Part shown: piece after piece, positions 5,474 through 7,003 of the stretch
How the letters are laid out: every line of letters starts with the position of its first letter
Numbering within the stretch: the stretch's first letter is position 1
Origin: Solobacterium sp. UBA1789
GTDB lineage: Bacteria > Bacillota_I > Bacilli_A > Erysipelotrichales > Erysipelotrichaceae
Reading direction: 5' to 3'
Length of the DNA: 7,003 bases
Assembly: GCA_002314515.1 (NCBI GenBank)
Contig: DCGB01000008.1
Span: forward strand, 1-7,003
Made by a program: the position numbers and the translations under genes
Notes under the pieces: generated by a model
Database searches by the model: none
What the model saw: the letters and a program-made list of their open reading frames with translations, nothing else
What the model was told of the DNA's origin: nothing

Positions 5474-6631
5474 ATGACTATTGATAAGAAATTTACTAAT
5501 GCAGACTGGTCGGTTTTATATCGCTGTTCGCAGAAACATTATGATCGAATTTTGAATGAATATGGTCTTGGTTATACCCAGTTTAATCTATTGATTCAGA
5601 TTAATGAAAATGAGGGTATTACCATGAACGAGCTGGCGGGAAACGGTGGTTTTGACAAGGGCACCATTACCAAGGCTATTCAGAAACTTGAACAGACTGA
5701 CTTTGTTAAGATTGTTGATTCACCAATCGATAAGCGCAGTAAATGCCTGTATTCCAGTGATAAGGCAAAGGAACTGCTGCCTAAGCTTTATCTGCTTAGA
5801 CAAAACTGGTTTAATTATCTGTCATCTGATTTGAGTGAAGAAGATGTTGAAAATTACTATCGTATTCTGTCTTCATTGAGCCAGAAGGCCCTGTATTATA
5901 ACAGTCTAAATGAGGCTGATGAGGAAGATGAAGTGATGTTCTATGGACTTCAGAAGCTGACACTGCTGGATTTTCCAGGTCACATGGCTGCTACGGTCTT
6001 TACTGGAGGCTGTAATTTCCGTTGTCCATTCTGTCACAATCGTTCGCTGGTCTTCTTTTCCGAAAATGACAACAGAATAGAAACAGCTGATATCTTTGCT
6101 TATTTACAGAAGCGCAAGGGTATCCTGGATGGTGTTTGTGTCAGTGGTGGCGAGCCACTGTTGCATCGGGGAATTAAGGATTTCATTATAAAAGTCAGAT
6201 CCATGGGTCTAAAGATAAAACTTGATACCAATGGTACTAACTTTGAATTACTGAAGGAACTGATTGATGAGAAACTGGTCGATTATGTAGCCATGGATAT
6301 CAAAAACTGTCCATCATTATATGGTGAAACAACTGGTGTCAATGGCATTGATCTGAGTAATGTCAGAAAGAGTGTTAAATATCTGATTGAAGATCACGTT
6401 GACTATGAGTTTAGAACAACAGTTGTCAAAGAATTCCATTCCAAAACTGATACCAGAGAGTTGGGCGAATGGATAAAGGGTGCTAAACGCTATTATCTGC
6501 AGGGCTTTGAAGATCATGGTTCCTGTATCTGCGAGGGACTTCATCCTTTGGAAAAAGAAGAGATGATCAGATTGCGGGATAGTTTAAAGAAATATGTAGA
6601 AAATATTGCCATAAGAGGCATAGAGGAGTAA
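5474..6631 (+). CDS. nrdG: MarR-type DNA-binding domain fused to an NrdG2-type radical-SAM activase of class III ribonucleotide reductase
   Basis: From the ATG at 5474 the protein has 385 residues in two complete parts. Residues 1 to about 145 are a MarR winged helix: N-terminal dimerization helix, recognition helix around DKGTITKAIQKLEQ (61-74), wing DSPIDKRSKCLY (82-93) and C-terminal helices ending near NSLNEADEEDEV. Residues 155-385 are an NrdG2-type activase: GLQKLTLLDFPG, the radical-SAM motif C180-x3-C184-x2-C187 (GCNFRCPFCHN), SGGEP at 224-228, KLDTNG at 249-254 and AMDIK at 273-277. By family knowledge the activase uses a 4Fe-4S cluster and S-adenosylmethionine to make the glycyl radical on NrdD, encoded two bases downstream. 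The fusion suggests the activase also regulates its own operon through the palindromes at 5414-5450. No frameshift or stop separates the domains. A TTG at 5453 in the same frame lies within the promoter and is an unlikely start. Confidence 0.88.
   Translation: MTIDKKFTNADWSVLYRCSQKHYDRILNEYGLGYTQFNLLIQINENEGITMNELAGNGGFDKGTITKAIQKLEQTDFVKIVDSPIDKRSKCLYSSDKAKELLPKLYLLRQNWFNYLSSDLSEEDVENYYRILSSLSQKALYYNSLNEADEEDEVMFYGLQKLTLLDFPGHMAATVFTGGCNFRCPFCHNRSLVFFSENDNRIETADIFAYLQKRKGILDGVCVSGGEPLLHRGIKDFIIKVRSMGLKIKLDTNGTNFELLKELIDEKLVDYVAMDIKNCPSLYGETTGVNGIDLSNVRKSVKYLIEDHVDYEFRTTVVKEFHSKTDTRELGEWIKGAKRYYLQGFEDHGSCICEGLHPLEKEEMIRLRDSLKKYVENIAIRGIEE
5921..5938 (+). promoter_or_regulatory. Possible internal ribosome binding site and start for a free NrdG2 activase
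   Basis: GAGGA at 5921-5925 lies 10 bases before an in-frame ATG at 5936 (Met155), exactly where the activase domain begins (MFYGLQKLTLLDFPG). Initiation here would yield a 231-residue protein, the ordinary length of a stand-alone NrdG2. The same bases encode the acidic linker (EEDEV), so the match could be chance. Confidence 0.35.
6623..6628 (+). promoter_or_regulatory. Shine-Dalgarno sequence of nrdD
   Basis: GAGGAG lies five bases before the ATG at 6634 and overlaps the last codons of the upstream fusion gene. It is the only strong Shine-Dalgarno sequence in front of an annotated gene start in this window. Confidence 0.7.
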
Positions 6632-6633
6632 AT

Positions 6634-7003
6634 ATGTACAAAGTTGTAAAAAGAGACGGTCAGACTGTAGAATTTGATATCCGTAAGATTGCAGTCGCTA
6701 TTAGTAAGGCATTTGAGGCTCAGCAGAAACAGTATCATGAGAGTGTTATTGATATGCTGGCACTAAGAACAACAGCCGATTTTGAACCTAAGATCAAAGA
6801 TGGCAAAATTGCCGTTGAAGACATTCAGGATAGCGTTGAGGCAACCCTGATTTCTGCTGGCTATGGTGATATTGCCAAGGCTTATATCCTCTATCGTAAG
6901 CAGAGAGAGAAAGTTCGTAATGTCAATTCAGCATTACTCAACTATAAGGATCTTGTAGATAATTATCTTAAGATCAATGACTGGAGAGTAAAGGAAAATT
7001 CCA
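6634..7003 (+). CDS. nrdD: Anaerobic (class III) ribonucleoside-triphosphate reductase, N-terminal part, cut by window edge
   Basis: The frame is open for 123 codons to the right edge. Residues 1 to about 92 form an ATP cone: VVKRDGQTVEFDIRKIAVAI at the start and VEATLISAGYGDIAKAYILYRKQREK at the end. This is the allosteric domain that binds ATP or dATP and switches activity. The catalytic domain then begins with VDNYLKINDWRVKENS, an opening typical of NrdD. The enzyme reduces ribonucleoside triphosphates to deoxy forms using a glycyl radical in oxygen-free cells. The radical is installed by the activase encoded just upstream: the stop at 6629-6631 is two bases before this ATG, so the two form one operon. 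The C-terminal glycyl-radical and zinc-site regions lie beyond the window and cannot be checked. Confidence 0.92.
   Translation, partial: MYKVVKRDGQTVEFDIRKIAVAISKAFEAQQKQYHESVIDMLALRTTADFEPKIKDGKIAVEDIQDSVEATLISAGYGDIAKAYILYRKQREKVRNVNSALLNYKDLVDNYLKINDWRVKENS

Noticed and set aside
5646..5834. Plus-strand open frame of 62 codons inside the MarR part of the fusion.
   Set aside because: It is an alternative frame of a clear MarR domain, and its product looks like random low-complexity sequence.
6317..6738. Two minus-strand open frames opposite the activase and nrdD.
   Set aside because: They are antisense to strongly conserved coding sequence, and no promoter or motif supports them.

Overview
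The window reads as a compact, AT-rich chromosomal segment from a low-G+C Gram-positive anaerobe. Erysipelotrichia or a nearby Firmicutes line is my best guess. It rests on an ECF vitamin transporter subunit, a YrrN/YrrO-type U32 pair and an oxygen-sensitive class III ribonucleotide reductase locus; there is no rRNA or other marker to fix the taxonomy. Nearly every base is coding. I see no tRNA, rRNA, CRISPR array, insertion sequence or prophage gene.

Layout. Positions 1-505 (minus) hold an almost complete folate-type ECF transporter S component, running off the left edge. A 41-base divergent promoter region separates it from a four-gene plus-strand operon (547-4026). In that operon every stop overlaps the next start as ATGA. 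It encodes a cysteine-free U32 protein (TrhP1-like), a U32 protein with four clustered cysteines (TrhP2-like) and two tandem SpoU-family RNA methyltransferases, so the operon looks devoted to tRNA/rRNA modification. Facing it on the minus strand is a two-gene unit (4575-4016): a two-pass membrane zinc-ribbon protein and an acylphosphatase whose end overlaps the last methyltransferase by 11 bases. A second divergent promoter region (39 bases) leads to a DeoR/GlpR-family regulator (4615-5385).

The most unusual part is 5386-7003. One 385-residue protein joins a complete MarR-type winged-helix domain to a complete NrdG2-type radical-SAM glycyl-radical activase, and is followed directly by nrdD (ATP cone plus the start of the catalytic domain, cut by the right edge). 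The promoter in front of the fusion carries two GTTG-N6-CAAC inverted repeats exactly 22 bp apart, the downstream one overlapping the -35 box. The simplest reading is an activase that is also the DNA-binding regulator of its own nrdG-nrdD operon. An internal Shine-Dalgarno-like site at the domain junction could also give a free activase.

A second theme is translation initiation. All five first-in-operon genes (505 minus, 547, 4575 minus, 4615, 5474) have a -10-like hexamer only 6 to 11 bases before the start codon and no Shine-Dalgarno sequence, implying leaderless or nearly leaderless mRNAs. The operon-internal starts rely on stop-start overlap or, for nrdD, a clear GAGGAG.
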